Assembly: GCA_013813675.1 (NCBI GenBank)
Contig: JACCRH010000446.1
Location: forward strand, 1 to 12,891
DNA length: 12,891 nucleotides
Direction of reading: 5' to 3'
From: Gemmatimonadales bacterium
GTDB taxonomy: Bacteria > Gemmatimonadota > Gemmatimonadetes > Gemmatimonadales > GWC2-71-9
This document shows, in pieces, positions 1 through 6,500 of the stretch. The translations under genes and the position numbers were made by a program. The notes beneath the pieces were generated by a model that saw nothing but the letters and a program-made list of their open reading frames with translations, was not told the DNA's origin and made no database searches. Every line of letters begins with the position of its first letter. Positions within the stretch are counted from its first letter, which is position 1.

Positions 1-1
1 C

Positions 2-52
2 GCCGGGGCCCATCCAGCCCGCGTTCTGGCTGCTCTTCGGGAGGAGCTCTGA
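2..52 (+). CDS. possible C-terminal tail of an upstream gene (partial)
   Basis: One reading frame runs from the window edge to a TGA at 50-52 and encodes 16 residues ending in ALREEL. It would leave 50 nt before lepB. Its third codon positions are less GC-biased than those of the genes nearby, and another frame is also open here, so this is only a possible gene end. No function can be assigned from so short a piece. Confidence 0.2.
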   Translation, partial: AGAHPARVLAALREEL

Positions 53-68
53 GCGCCTCGAGGAGGGC

Positions 69-74
69 TATATT
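69..74 (+). promoter_or_regulatory. TATATT -10 element upstream of lepB
   Basis: TATATTTCC lies 28 nt before the lepB ATG. The same TATATTTCC at the same 28-nt distance precedes the methyltransferase gene on the minus strand (7051-7056). No convincing -35 hexamer is visible. The repeated motif and spacing make a housekeeping-type -10 box likely; the transcript would have a leader of about 20 nt. Confidence 0.45.
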
Positions 75-102
75 TCCCGCTGCCCAACACCATCGGACCC
101 GT

Positions 103-828
103 ATGACCGCGACCGCACGCAGCACCAACACCCGCTCCTTCGTCACCTGGATCTGGGAATGGACCAAATCCATCGTCGTCGCGCTGGTGGTGTGGTTCTT
201 CCTGCGCACCTTCCTGGTCGAGGCGTTTCGGATTCCGTCGGGCAGCATGGAGAACACTCTCCTGATCGGCGATTTCCTCTTCGTCAATAAGGCGCTGTAC
301 GGCGCCGAAGTGCCGATCATCCGGACCCGGCTGCCGGCCGTGCGGGAGCCTGTCCGCAACGACATCCTGGTGTTCGACTCGGTGGAGGAGGAAGGACTCA
401 AGGTCGTCAAGCGGCTGATCGGAATGCCGGGTGACACCCTTTCCATGGAGGGTGGGGTACTCTACCGCAACGGCGAGCGAGTGGAAGAGCCCTACGCGGT
501 GCACACCGATCCCCTCCGCTCGGAGGATCCGATCCAGCGAGCCAAGATGCGCCACTGGCAGGTCTCGCACCTGGCCCTGCCGGACACCGCTAACTATCAG
601 CCCGATCTCCAGGACTGGGGCCCCATCGTGGTGCCGGCCGATTCGTTCTTCATGATGGGCGACAACCGGGACAGCTCCTACGACGGGCGCTATTGGGGAT
701 TCCTGCCGAGGACCAACGTGAGAGGCCGTCCGCTGGTGGTGTACTTCAGCTACGACGCGACCAGCTGGCGGTCGCTGCCGTTCTTCACCGCCGTCCGATG
801 GGGAAGGATTTTCAGCGCGCCCGAATGA
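103..828 (+). CDS. lepB: signal peptidase I
   Basis: A 241-aa type I (leader) signal peptidase, the membrane serine protease that removes signal peptides from exported proteins on the outer face of the inner membrane. An N-terminal anchor spans about residues 22-39. Box B PSGSM holds the nucleophile Ser48. Box D, KRLIGMPGD, supplies the general base Lys103. The GDNRDSSYDGRYWG box E lies near residues 186-199. The single anchor and 241-aa length fit the compact bacterial form. The ATG at 103 has only a weak ribosome site and follows a TATATT box by 28 nt. The gene ends 4 nt from the stop of the convergent zinc-ribbon gene. Its substrates should include the secreted proteins of this window that lack a lipobox. 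The family assignment is firm. Confidence 0.96.
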   Translation: MTATARSTNTRSFVTWIWEWTKSIVVALVVWFFLRTFLVEAFRIPSGSMENTLLIGDFLFVNKALYGAEVPIIRTRLPAVREPVRNDILVFDSVEEEGLKVVKRLIGMPGDTLSMEGGVLYRNGERVEEPYAVHTDPLRSEDPIQRAKMRHWQVSHLALPDTANYQPDLQDWGPIVVPADSFFMMGDNRDSSYDGRYWGFLPRTNVRGRPLVVYFSYDATSWRSLPFFTAVRWGRIFSAPE

Positions 829-832
829 GTCC

Positions 833-1096
833 TCAGGTGTGACCGAAAGGCCGGGGGGCCTCCGGAAGCGAGGACCGGTTGAGCGTGCGGGGGATATAGG
901 CGGCGGACCGGCTGCAGGAGGTGCAGTGCAGGGTGACCTTGCCGCCGGGGGCGTCGTCCTGGAGGGAGCGTTCGGGAACGCGGTCCACCGAAGCGGCGCC
1001 GCAGGAGGGGCATACCAGCGGCTTCTGGTCCCTGTCCGCGGCGATAAGGATCAGCGCTTCCGGCGCGCGGTATTCCTTGATGCCCCTGCGTCCCAC
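833..1096 (-). CDS. small zinc-ribbon protein, unknown function
   Basis: An 87-aa protein with two CxxC knuckles, CPSC (Cys29, Cys32) and CTSC (Cys58, Cys61), spaced as in a one-zinc ribbon, and a basic start (GRRGIKEYR). The GTG at 1094-1096 was chosen because GGAAGG lies 7 nt upstream; the open frame continues further upstream but loses protein-like character and overlaps the cupredoxin gene. There is no signal peptide, so it should be cytoplasmic. Zinc ribbons of this size bind nucleic acid or protein partners; nothing here tells which. It is convergent with lepB (4-nt gap) and divergent from the cupredoxin gene. A TAAATTTCC box at 1153-1161 on this strand may be its -10 region, giving a leader of about 50 nt. 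Nothing in the sequence points to a more specific name. Confidence 0.75.
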   Translation of the reverse strand: MGRRGIKEYRAPEALILIAADRDQKPLVCPSCGAASVDRVPERSLQDDAPGGKVTLHCTSCSRSAAYIPRTLNRSSLPEAPRPFGHT

Positions 1097-1222
1097 GGCC
1101 TGCCCTTCCGACGGGGTCTGGTGGCACGGAACTGGCTGACCCCGTACGTGCTGGAAATTTATCGGAGTCCCTCCGGGTGCGCCACAGTGCGCGCCCGTTT
1201 CGCTGAAAAGGGAGTCGCACGA

Positions 1223-1633
1223 ATGACACGATATTCCCGAATGGCAGTCGTGCTCGCCGCATTGCTGGCGCTCGGAGCGGGCCGCGCGGGCGCGCAGGAA
1301 GTGCACGAGGTTCGCATGGTGGCCGACGGCAAGGGCGACTTCCGCTTCCAGCCGGCCGCGGTGTCGGCACGGCGGGGAGACGTGCTGCTGTTCAAGGCGG
1401 TCAGCGGCGCTCCGCACAGCGTGGTATTCGAGGGCAAAGACCTGCCCGCCCCGGCCCGCGAGAAGCTCAATGCCGCCCTCCCCCGCCGGGCGGGGAACCT
1501 CAGCAGCCCCCTCCTCACCGACGGGACGGAGTACCGGGTGGTCGTTCCGGCTGGTCTCTCCGCCGGCACCTACCGGTTCTTCTGCCTCCCGCACCGCGCC
1601 TACGACATGCGAGGAGAAGTGACCGTCAGATAG
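1223..1633 (+). CDS. secreted cupredoxin (plastocyanin/azurin-like)
   Basis: A 136-aa exported blue-copper-type protein. Residues 1-24 are a signal peptide ending AGA before Gln25. The mature part is one cupredoxin beta-sandwich with the type 1 copper ligands in order: His65 (GAPHSV), then Cys121, His124 and Met129 (FFCLPHRAYDM). It would act as a periplasmic electron carrier or copper-binding protein; no redox partner is encoded nearby. The ATG at 1223 was preferred over upstream in-frame codons because GGGAG lies about 8 nt before it and because it gives a proper signal peptide. The longer open frame beginning at 839 runs through the opposite-strand zinc-ribbon gene and is not credible. An intrinsic terminator follows 24 nt after the stop. 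The cupredoxin assignment is strong; the exact subfamily is open. Confidence 0.9.
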   Translation: MTRYSRMAVVLAALLALGAGRAGAQEVHEVRMVADGKGDFRFQPAAVSARRGDVLLFKAVSGAPHSVVFEGKDLPAPAREKLNAALPRRAGNLSSPLLTDGTEYRVVVPAGLSAGTYRFFCLPHRAYDMRGEVTVR

Positions 1634-1656
1634 GTCAAGGGGTGACGGAAGGGGAC

Positions 1657-1687
1657 AGGCCGGGGCCGGAACGCCTCGGCCTTTTTT
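1657..1687 (+). terminator. intrinsic terminator of the cupredoxin gene
   Basis: AGGCCG (1657-1662) pairs with CGGCCT (1677-1682), and a register-shifted GGCCG (1664-1668) can pair with CGGCC (1677-1681). The stem runs directly into six T residues (1682-1687). It is 24 nt after the cupredoxin stop. Confidence 0.8.
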
Positions 1688-1695
1688 CCCAGTCC

Positions 1696-1724
1696 TGTTA
1701 TATTAGTAGTATTAAGTACTACTA
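1696..1724 (+). promoter_or_regulatory. extended -10 promoter overlapping a perfect palindromic operator
   Basis: TGTTATATT (1696-1704) is an extended -10 box (TG, one base, TATATT). It runs into a perfect inverted repeat: TAGTAGTA (1704-1711), spacer TTAAG (1712-1716), TACTACTA (1717-1724). A start about 7 nt after the -10 would fall inside the palindrome, so a bound dimer would block initiation. The TAC-rich half-site resembles operators of the BlaI/MecI/CopY repressor family, but that link is only inferred. Confidence 0.55.
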
Positions 1725-1807
1725 GCGCATCTTGGCTGGCGGTGCGAGAATTCCGCCCTACGAAGCCGGCACCTACTACGGGTCGAAATGCAGGCAAGGA
1801 GGCCATT

Positions 1808-2191
1808 GTGGCATCGGAACTTGGCGGTTCACAGATCCTGACGTTGCTGGAGACCCTCCCGGGGATCGCCAACGTGTTGCGCAGCCCGGTCGCGGACGCT
1901 CTCAACAACGTCATCCGAGCCGCCGCCCGTCTGTCCGAGTTCAACGTGGCCGACGCGGAAGAGCTGGTGCGGTACGCGACCAGGCGGAGCCTGATGGGCC
2001 AGGAGGAGGGCGACCGGCTGCTGGCGGAGATTCACACCGCCCAACTGAAGCGGCTCGAGCGGGTGGCCGAGCGAGAGAAGGCCCAGCGGGCCAAGGCGCG
2101 TGCCAAGCCGAAGCCGGTCCGCACGGTGAAGGCGGTGAAAGCGGTCAAGAAGGTCAAGGTGAAGAAGGCGGCCAAGACCAGGAAGCGGTAA
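1808..2191 (+). CDS. small protein with histone-H1-like lysine/alanine-rich tail
   Basis: A 127-aa protein of unknown family. Residues 1-90 look mostly helical (LLETLPGIANVLRSPVADAL, then an EELVRYATRR helix). Residues 88-127 are a strongly basic tail built from K/V/A/R in AVKAVKKVKVKK-like runs, as in bacterial H1-like and AlgP-like proteins that bind DNA or RNA non-specifically. The GTG at 1808 was chosen because AAGGAGG (1796-1802) lies 5 nt upstream. A GTG at 1742 in the same frame would add 22 residues but has no ribosome site. The leader of about 95 nt begins at the palindromic promoter at 1696-1724, so expression is probably controlled. The gene is convergent with the chemoreceptor gene (3-nt gap). 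A nucleoid or RNA-binding role is inferred from the tail only. Confidence 0.8.
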   Translation: MASELGGSQILTLLETLPGIANVLRSPVADALNNVIRAAARLSEFNVADAEELVRYATRRSLMGQEEGDRLLAEIHTAQLKRLERVAEREKAQRAKARAKPKPVRTVKAVKAVKKVKVKKAAKTRKR

Positions 2192-2194
2192 GCC

Positions 2195-3883
2195 TCAGGT
2201 CTTGAATTCCTGCATCAGCGACGTCAGCCGGGTGGCCCCCTGCAGCAGGTCACCGGCCGACGCCGCCATCTCCTCGGTGCTCGCGCTCTGCTCCTCGGCG
2301 GCGGCGGTCACCTGCTCGCTCGCCGAGGCGTGTTCGCTGGCGGCCTGACTCACCTCCTGAGTCCGAAGGCCCAGCTCCTCCACGATTCTCCGGTTGGCCA
2401 CCGCCTCGCGCTCCACTTCGCCGGCGGCCCCATGGACCTCGCCGACGGCGCTCGAGATCTGCTCCAGGGCCCGCGCCGCCGCCGCGGCCACGGTCTCGAT
2501 CCCCTGCACCTTGGCCGAGCCGGCCTCCATGGTGTGCGATACCTCGCGCACCTGGTTGCGGATGAACTGCACCGTCTTGGCCACGTCCTCCGCCGCCGTG
2601 GCGCTGGAGTCGGCGAGCCGCCGGACCTCTTCGGCCACCACCGCAAAGCCCCGCCCATGCTCACCGGCGCGCGCCGCCTCGATCGCGGCGTTGAGCGCGA
2701 GCAGGTTGGTCTGCGACGAGATCTGCTTGATCAGATCGATGAAGTCGGTGATCGGCTCCGAGAGACGGGTCAGCTCCTTGACCTGTCCCGCGGAGGTGCG
2801 GACTACCTCCTTCACGTCGAGCAGCGTCTGCCCCGCCGCCGCCACGTCGGCCTGATGCCGGGCGGCCAGATCCTGAATCCGCCCGCCCAGCTCGCCCACC
2901 CGAGTCGCCGCCTTGACGTTCGCGTCCACGATCTGCCGCAGGCTGTGCAGCAGCGCGTCGGCCTTCTCCATTCCCTTCACCTGCTGTTCGGCGCTGGCCG
3001 CGATCTTGACCATCGCGGTGGAGATCTCACCGCTGCTGGCCGCCAGCTCCTCGCTCATGGCGGAGAAGTCGCTGGCGCTGTTCCCGATCTGGCTCGCCTC
3101 GCCGACCACCGCGACGACCACCGTCCTGAGCCGTCCGCCCATGTCGTCCATCGCCCGCGAGAGCCGCTCCAGCTCGGTCGGCATCCCGCCCAGCCGGACC
3201 GGCCGCAGGTCCCCGCCGCCGAAGCGCTCGGCCGCGCCGACCAGCTGGGTCAGCGGCCGGTCCACCATGCGCACGGTCCAGAATACGATGGATATGCCCA
3301 CGAGGAGAGAGACGAAGAACAGGAGCCACAGGGTCTGCCGGCGCTGCGTGGCCTGGCGCCCCAGGTCGGCCGCCCGCCCTAGGGCGCGGGAGGTCTGGGC
3401 CAGCGAGAGCGCCCGCACGTCGCCCAACAGGGTGTCGGACGGTGAACGGGCCAGCTCGGCGTACCGCCGCGCTTCGTCGGGGCGCTGGAGGTCGGTGAGG
3501 GCGTGCGCCATCGCGTACGCCACCTCCACCTTGGCCTGGTTGTCGGCGATCTTGTTGACGATGTAGCGGTCGGAGGTGGTGAGCGAGCCGAGTCCCCGGT
3601 AGCGGCGCTGAAAGGCGTATGCCGAGTCTCCGTCCTCCAGGGCCTGGAGCCGGAGCCGCTCGCCGGGGCGGACCAGGTACTGCTCCGCCGAGCGGATCTC
3701 GGAGGCCACCGAGGCGACCAGCCCGCTCCCGAGGTCGGTGCTCTCCGTCAGCAGGAACAGCTCTCGGGCGACCGACTGGTCCAGCGCGCGGATGGACTTG
3801 ACGCCCAGCAGCGCGATCACGAAGACCAGGCCGATGAGCAACACCATTCCGCCGATGACCCGGCTTCGGAGGCTCTTCATCAT
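2195..3883 (-). CDS. methyl-accepting chemotaxis protein (4HB/HAMP type)
   Basis: A 562-aa transmembrane chemoreceptor. Order: TM1 (about 10-29), a mostly helical periplasmic sensor of about 150 residues, TM2 (about 183-205), a HAMP linker (about 206-260), then a long coiled-coil signalling domain. The hairpin tip at 386-427 (QISSQTNLLALNAAIEAARA, then GEHGRGFAVVAEEVRRLADSS) is the part that binds CheA/CheW. Glu/Gln/Ala-rich stretches near 276-300 and 516-545 look like methylation helices. There is no C-terminal CheR/CheB tether of the NWETF kind. The ATG at 3881-3883 lies 1 nt after the stop of the upstream solute-binding protein gene, so translation is probably coupled. This suggests that the binding protein delivers its ligand to this receptor. 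No che genes lie in the window. Confidence 0.95.
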   Translation of the reverse strand: MMKSLRSRVIGGMVLLIGLVFVIALLGVKSIRALDQSVARELFLLTESTDLGSGLVASVASEIRSAEQYLVRPGERLRLQALEDGDSAYAFQRRYRGLGSLTTSDRYIVNKIADNQAKVEVAYAMAHALTDLQRPDEARRYAELARSPSDTLLGDVRALSLAQTSRALGRAADLGRQATQRRQTLWLLFFVSLLVGISIVFWTVRMVDRPLTQLVGAAERFGGGDLRPVRLGGMPTELERLSRAMDDMGGRLRTVVVAVVGEASQIGNSASDFSAMSEELAASSGEISTAMVKIAASAEQQVKGMEKADALLHSLRQIVDANVKAATRVGELGGRIQDLAARHQADVAAAGQTLLDVKEVVRTSAGQVKELTRLSEPITDFIDLIKQISSQTNLLALNAAIEAARAGEHGRGFAVVAEEVRRLADSSATAAEDVAKTVQFIRNQVREVSHTMEAGSAKVQGIETVAAAAARALEQISSAVGEVHGAAGEVEREAVANRRIVEELGLRTQEVSQAASEHASASEQVTAAAEEQSASTEEMAASAGDLLQGATRLTSLMQEFKT

Positions 3884-3884
3884 G

Positions 3885-5051
3885 TCAGCGGCCCTGGGCG
3901 ACGTCGGTGACGCGCGGGGCCACCTCGACCGCCCCGCCGCGCACCAGGCCGATATAGACGTTCTGGTCCGGCACGTCGCCGGCGGCGTCGAACGCGACCA
4001 CCCCGGTGACGCCCTCGAATGCCGGCGTCTCGGAGCCCACCGCCGCGAGCGCCCGGCGCACCGCCTGCCGGTCGGTGCCGGCCCGCGCGATCACCTCGCG
4101 CAGCAGATGGATGGCGTCATAGGTCGCGGCCGCCGGCTGGTTGGGCATCCCGGCATCCGGAAACCGGCGGCGATAGGCCTCGACGAACTTGCGGTTGGCG
4201 TCGGTCGTCAGGGTGGAAAAGTACGATGAAGTGAGGTAGACGCCTTCGGCCAACGCGCCGGCCCCTTCGATACCTTCCAGCCCGTCGCCTCCGAGAACCG
4301 GAACGGTCACGCCGCGGCGTCTGGCCTGCCGGATCACTTCCTCGGCCTCGCCCCGGTTGCCGGCGACGACCAGGAACTCGATCCACTTGTCCCGAGCCAG
4401 GCGGTCGAGGTAGGGGCCGACGTCGGGCTTGTCGCCGAGGTACGGATCGATGGACTGGAGCCGGCCGCCGAGCCGGAGAAACTCCTGGACGAAGGTCTGG
4501 CGGATGCCGCGGCCATATTGGTCGTTCAGGTAGAGCACGGCGCCGCGCTCCAGCCCGAGCCGCTCGCGCACCCAGTGGGCCAGGGCGGCTCCGTGGGCCA
4601 GGTCGCTGGGGCAGACCCGGAACGTGTGATCGCCCGCGGCGGAGACCTCGGGCGACGAAGACGAAGGCGAGATCGCCGCGACCGGGTCGGCGCCGCCGTT
4701 GTATACCGGGGCCGCGGCGAGCGTGGTACCGGAAAAGAGATGGCCCACGACCGCGGCCACATCGGAATCGTAGAGGTCGCCGGCGATGAACACCGCCGAA
4801 TCGGGGTCGGCGTAGTCGTCGCGGGCCACCAGCTCGAGGGGGCGTCCGTTGATCCCGCCGTTGGCATTGATCTCCGCCGCGGCGAGCTCGGCGGCGAGCT
4901 TCATCGGGAGCCCGATGGGGTCGCTGAAGGATCCGGCCACCCCGATCCGGATGGGGGTGCCGTCGGCGGCGGCGCATCCCGAGAGGAGGCCGGTCACCAT
5001 CGCCGCGGCGAATCGCGGCGCAATTAGCCTGAGACGTCGGAACGCTGCCAA
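3885..5051 (-). CDS. ABC-type solute-binding lipoprotein, LivJ/branched-chain amino acid family
   Basis: A 388-aa type I periplasmic binding protein (Peripla_BP_6 style). The N-terminus carries a lipoprotein signal with lipobox LSGC and modified Cys26. Family hallmarks are IRIGVAGSFSDPIGLPMKLA (34-53), AAAEINANGGINGRPLELVA (57-76), a DQYGRG segment (177-182) and a C-terminal YDAIHLLREVI helix. The TTG at 5049-5051 is the start: GGAG lies 6 nt upstream, and the next ATG (residue 18) would remove the basic n-region. No permease or ATPase genes follow; the next gene is a chemoreceptor that begins 1 nt after this stop. A sensory role, presenting a ligand to that receptor, is therefore more likely than transport. 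The ligand is unknown; amino acids, amides or urea-like compounds are typical of the family. Confidence 0.92.
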   Translation of the reverse strand: MAAFRRLRLIAPRFAAAMVTGLLSGCAAADGTPIRIGVAGSFSDPIGLPMKLAAELAAAEINANGGINGRPLELVARDDYADPDSAVFIAGDLYDSDVAAVVGHLFSGTTLAAAPVYNGGADPVAAISPSSSSPEVSAAGDHTFRVCPSDLAHGAALAHWVRERLGLERGAVLYLNDQYGRGIRQTFVQEFLRLGGRLQSIDPYLGDKPDVGPYLDRLARDKWIEFLVVAGNRGEAEEVIRQARRRGVTVPVLGGDGLEGIEGAGALAEGVYLTSSYFSTLTTDANRKFVEAYRRRFPDAGMPNQPAAATYDAIHLLREVIARAGTDRQAVRRALAAVGSETPAFEGVTGVVAFDAAGDVPDQNVYIGLVRGGAVEVAPRVTDVAQGR

Positions 5052-5090
5052 GGAGGACTCCAGAACCTAACGTCTTGAGTGTGAACTGCT

Positions 5091-5096
5091 TAGAAT
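5091..5096 (+). promoter_or_regulatory. candidate -10 box for the Smr gene
   Basis: TAGAAT matches TATAAT in five of six positions and lies 64 nt before the preferred ATG in the divergent region between the solute-binding protein and Smr genes. No good -35 hexamer is seen, so support is modest. Confidence 0.3.
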
Positions 5097-5159
5097 GACC
5101 GAAGGGGGCGGCCGGAAGGCAGGAAGTGCAAATTGCGTACTACCCGGAGGAACGAGCTG

Positions 5160-5441
5160 ATGCTGGACTGGTCCGATCGCCGTCCGGAGGCGGAGCTCGA
5201 CCTGCACGGGCAGTCGGTGCTGGAGGCGGTGGCCAACGCGGAGCGGTTCCTCCGCGCCCAGGGGAAGGCGCGACCCGGGGCGGTAGTACGGGTCGTGACC
5301 GGCCGCGGCCGGGCCGGCGGAGGCGCTCCGATCCGAACCCGGGTGCGCACCCTGCTGCGGGGGATGCGGGAGCGAGGCGCTGTGGTGCGCGACTATCTGC
5401 TGGAGGATACCGAGGGCAGCTTCGTCGTCCGGCTACGGTGA
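5160..5441 (+). CDS. Smr (small MutS-related) domain protein
   Basis: A 93-aa protein that is almost entirely one Smr domain. The LDLHG motif is at 13-17, a long helix follows (SVLEAVANAERFLRA), and TGRG at 47-50 replaces the HGKG/TGxG catalytic loop. The C-terminal strands end in FVVRLR. Stand-alone Smr proteins are nicking nucleases or RNA-cleaving factors; in bacteria some act on stalled or colliding ribosomes. The ATG at 5160 has GGAGG 9 nt upstream. A TTG at 5133 with AGGAAG 6 nt upstream would add nine residues and cannot be excluded. The last 9 nt overlap the end of the convergent secreted-protein gene. Family assignment is firm; substrate is unknown. Confidence 0.88.
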   Translation: MLDWSDRRPEAELDLHGQSVLEAVANAERFLRAQGKARPGAVVRVVTGRGRAGGGAPIRTRVRTLLRGMRERGAVVRDYLLEDTEGSFVVRLR

Positions 5442-5972
5442 GGCGGCGCGGTTCCGTCCCCAGGCATCGAGCACCCGTCCGTCCACCAGACTCACCGATG
5501 CGGTGCGCTCTCCTCGATCGGTGCGCCAGGTCAGCCGCAGCATCCGGCCCCGGCGCACCCACTGCATCATCCGCTGATTCCCCTGCGCTTTCGCGGCCAC
5601 CCGGCCATAGCGCGAGTCGATGCGTTGGCGCCAGCGCGCCAGCGTCTCGGGGGATACTCCAGCCGAGAGGGTGATCACGCCGGCCACGCTATCCATCGCG
5701 GAGACCCAGACCTTCACGGCGCCGCCCATCGTTGTATCCCGCACCGTGCCGCGACACTCCGAGACCCGGCGGTCGCGCTTGGCGCGGTCGCAGCGCAGGC
5801 GGCCGCCATCGAGTCGCCGGATCACGCCGTCGATCTCGTCGAGCCGCGCGCCGGCACGGAAGCCGTGAAACTGCAGCGCGGAGGTATCCTGCCCAAGGAG
5901 GGGCGGGACCGCGGCAAGCGGAGCGGAGGCGGCGAAGAGCGCCAGCGCAGGCCCTCGCAGGGGGTGGGTCAC
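5433..5972 (-). CDS. secreted hypothetical protein
   Basis: A 179-aa protein with an N-terminal signal peptide (hydrophobic ALALFAASAPLAAVPPLLG, probable cut before Gln28). The mature region starts with a GFRAGARLDEIDGVIRRLDG segment, holds two cysteines (Cys61, Cys73) that could form a disulfide, then alternating strands and a basic helix (ARWRQRIDSRYG). I do not recognise the family. The GTG at 5970-5972 is the start because it precedes the signal sequence with a GAGG about 10 nt upstream. It overlaps the Smr gene tail to tail by 9 nt, and a strong hairpin separates it from the cold-shock gene upstream. It is probably a periplasmic or outer-membrane-associated protein; no neighbour hints at a pathway. 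Confidence 0.75.
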   Translation of the reverse strand: MTHPLRGPALALFAASAPLAAVPPLLGQDTSALQFHGFRAGARLDEIDGVIRRLDGGRLRCDRAKRDRRVSECRGTVRDTTMGGAVKVWVSAMDSVAGVITLSAGVSPETLARWRQRIDSRYGRVAAKAQGNQRMMQWVRRGRMLRLTWRTDRGERTASVSLVDGRVLDAWGRNRAASP

Positions 5973-6010
5973 GAGTTGGAGACCTCGCCCAGAATGTGGC
6001 GACGCCGAGA

Positions 6011-6033
6011 GCCCCCGCCTGAGCGGCGGGGGC
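6011..6033 (-). terminator. strong hairpin terminator after the cold-shock gene
   Basis: GCCCCCGCC (6011-6019) and GGCGGGGGC (6025-6033) are perfectly complementary around a 5-nt loop. It sits 53 nt past the cold-shock stop. The T tract on the minus strand is poor (TCTC), so it may be a GC-rich terminator or a 3'-end stabiliser. Confidence 0.6.
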
Positions 6034-6086
6034 CTCGTGTCGTTCGGCTCTGCGTCGGATCGGGAAGGGCGCGGAGCGCCGGGGTG

Positions 6087-6287
6087 TCAGACCTTGCGGA
6101 CGTTGGAGGCCTGGAGCCCCTTGGGCCCCTCGACGACCTCGAACTCCACGTTGTCGCCCTCGGAGAGGGAGCGGAAGCCTTCGGCAATGATGGCGGTGTG
6201 ATGCACGAACACGTCCTTGCCACCGTCCTGCGCGATGAAGCCGAACCCCTTTGCATCGTTAAACCACTTGACCGTGCCCTTCGCCAT
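6087..6287 (-). CDS. cold-shock protein, CspA family
   Basis: A 66-aa single cold-shock domain, the usual length. It starts MAKGTVKWFNDAKGFGFI; RNP1 is KGFGFI (13-18) and RNP2 is VFVHH (26-30), the two single-stranded nucleic-acid binding motifs. It ends GPKGLQASNVRKV as in CspA-type RNA chaperones. The ATG at 6285-6287 has AGAGG 8 nt upstream; an upstream in-frame ATG would add 61 residues of no domain character through the hairpin-rich leader. The gene is monocistronic, bounded by a strong hairpin downstream and a long structured leader upstream. A terminator-like element in that leader suggests RNA-level control, as is common for csp genes. Which csp paralogue it is cannot be told from one locus. 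Confidence 0.95.
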   Translation of the reverse strand: MAKGTVKWFNDAKGFGFIAQDGGKDVFVHHTAIIAEGFRSLSEGDNVEFEVVEGPKGLQASNVRKV

Positions 6288-6367
6288 TGTTGCAACCTCT
6301 TGACTGGGGAGCCCGCGGGCTCCGGGGGAAACCCCCGGCCCTCGTGGCCGGGTGAAGAAGCCCCATG
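6288..6367 (-). promoter_or_regulatory. hairpin-rich 5' leader of the cold-shock gene
   Basis: Three perfect inverted repeats are packed here: a 16-bp palindrome GGAGCCCGCGGGCTCC (6308-6323), CCGGGGG/CCCCCGG with an AAA spacer (6322-6338), and CCGGCC/GGCCGG with a 5-nt spacer (6335-6351). They overlap at their edges, so they are mutually exclusive structures. No promoter-like sequence is visible inside, which implies that transcription starts further upstream. Confidence 0.6.
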
Positions 6368-6401
6368 AAAAAAGCCGCTCGGACTGGGGAGTCCGACCGG
6401 C
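6368..6401 (-). terminator. terminator-like hairpin within the csp leader (possible attenuator)
   Basis: On the minus strand GCCG, a mismatch, TCGGACT, loop CCCC, AGTCCGA, a mismatch and CGGC form an 11-bp stem, soon followed by TTTTTT (6373-6368). It lies between the candidate csp promoter and the csp ATG. It could attenuate csp transcription or end readthrough from the methyltransferase gene 100 nt upstream. Confidence 0.65.
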
Positions 6402-6431
6402 CAGGGATGCGTCAAGAATGCAAAGGTGAGA

Positions 6432-6478
6432 CCGCGCTATGCATGGCCTAAGGTCATGCGCGGATTGCAAATTGTCAA
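6432..6478 (-). promoter_or_regulatory. candidate csp promoter region with inverted repeat
   Basis: A consensus -35 TTGACA is at 6473-6478 (minus). The -10 at 17 nt spacing (GACCTT) is poor. A near-perfect palindrome centred at 6450 (GCATGGCCT / AGGTCATGC, 8 of 9 pairs) covers the -10 area, flanked by CCGCGC (6432-6437) and GCGCGG (6458-6463). It may be an operator or the first leader hairpin. Confidence 0.4.
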
Positions 6479-6500
6479 TACGGCAGCTACCCCACGGCGG

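Noticed and set aside
839..1222. N-terminal extension of the cupredoxin frame
   Set aside because: It runs antisense through the zinc-ribbon gene and would place a signal peptide in mid-protein; the ATG at 1223 has a ribosome site and a proper signal peptide.
2330..3382. 350-codon open frame antisense to the chemoreceptor gene
   Set aside because: Composition (His/Arg/Leu-rich, no domain) is that of a GC-rich shadow frame; the chemoreceptor on the other strand has unmistakable domains.
6288..6470. Cold-shock protein with a 61-residue N-terminal extension
   Set aside because: The extension is the translation of the hairpin leader; the 66-aa form has the standard length, start motif and ribosome site.
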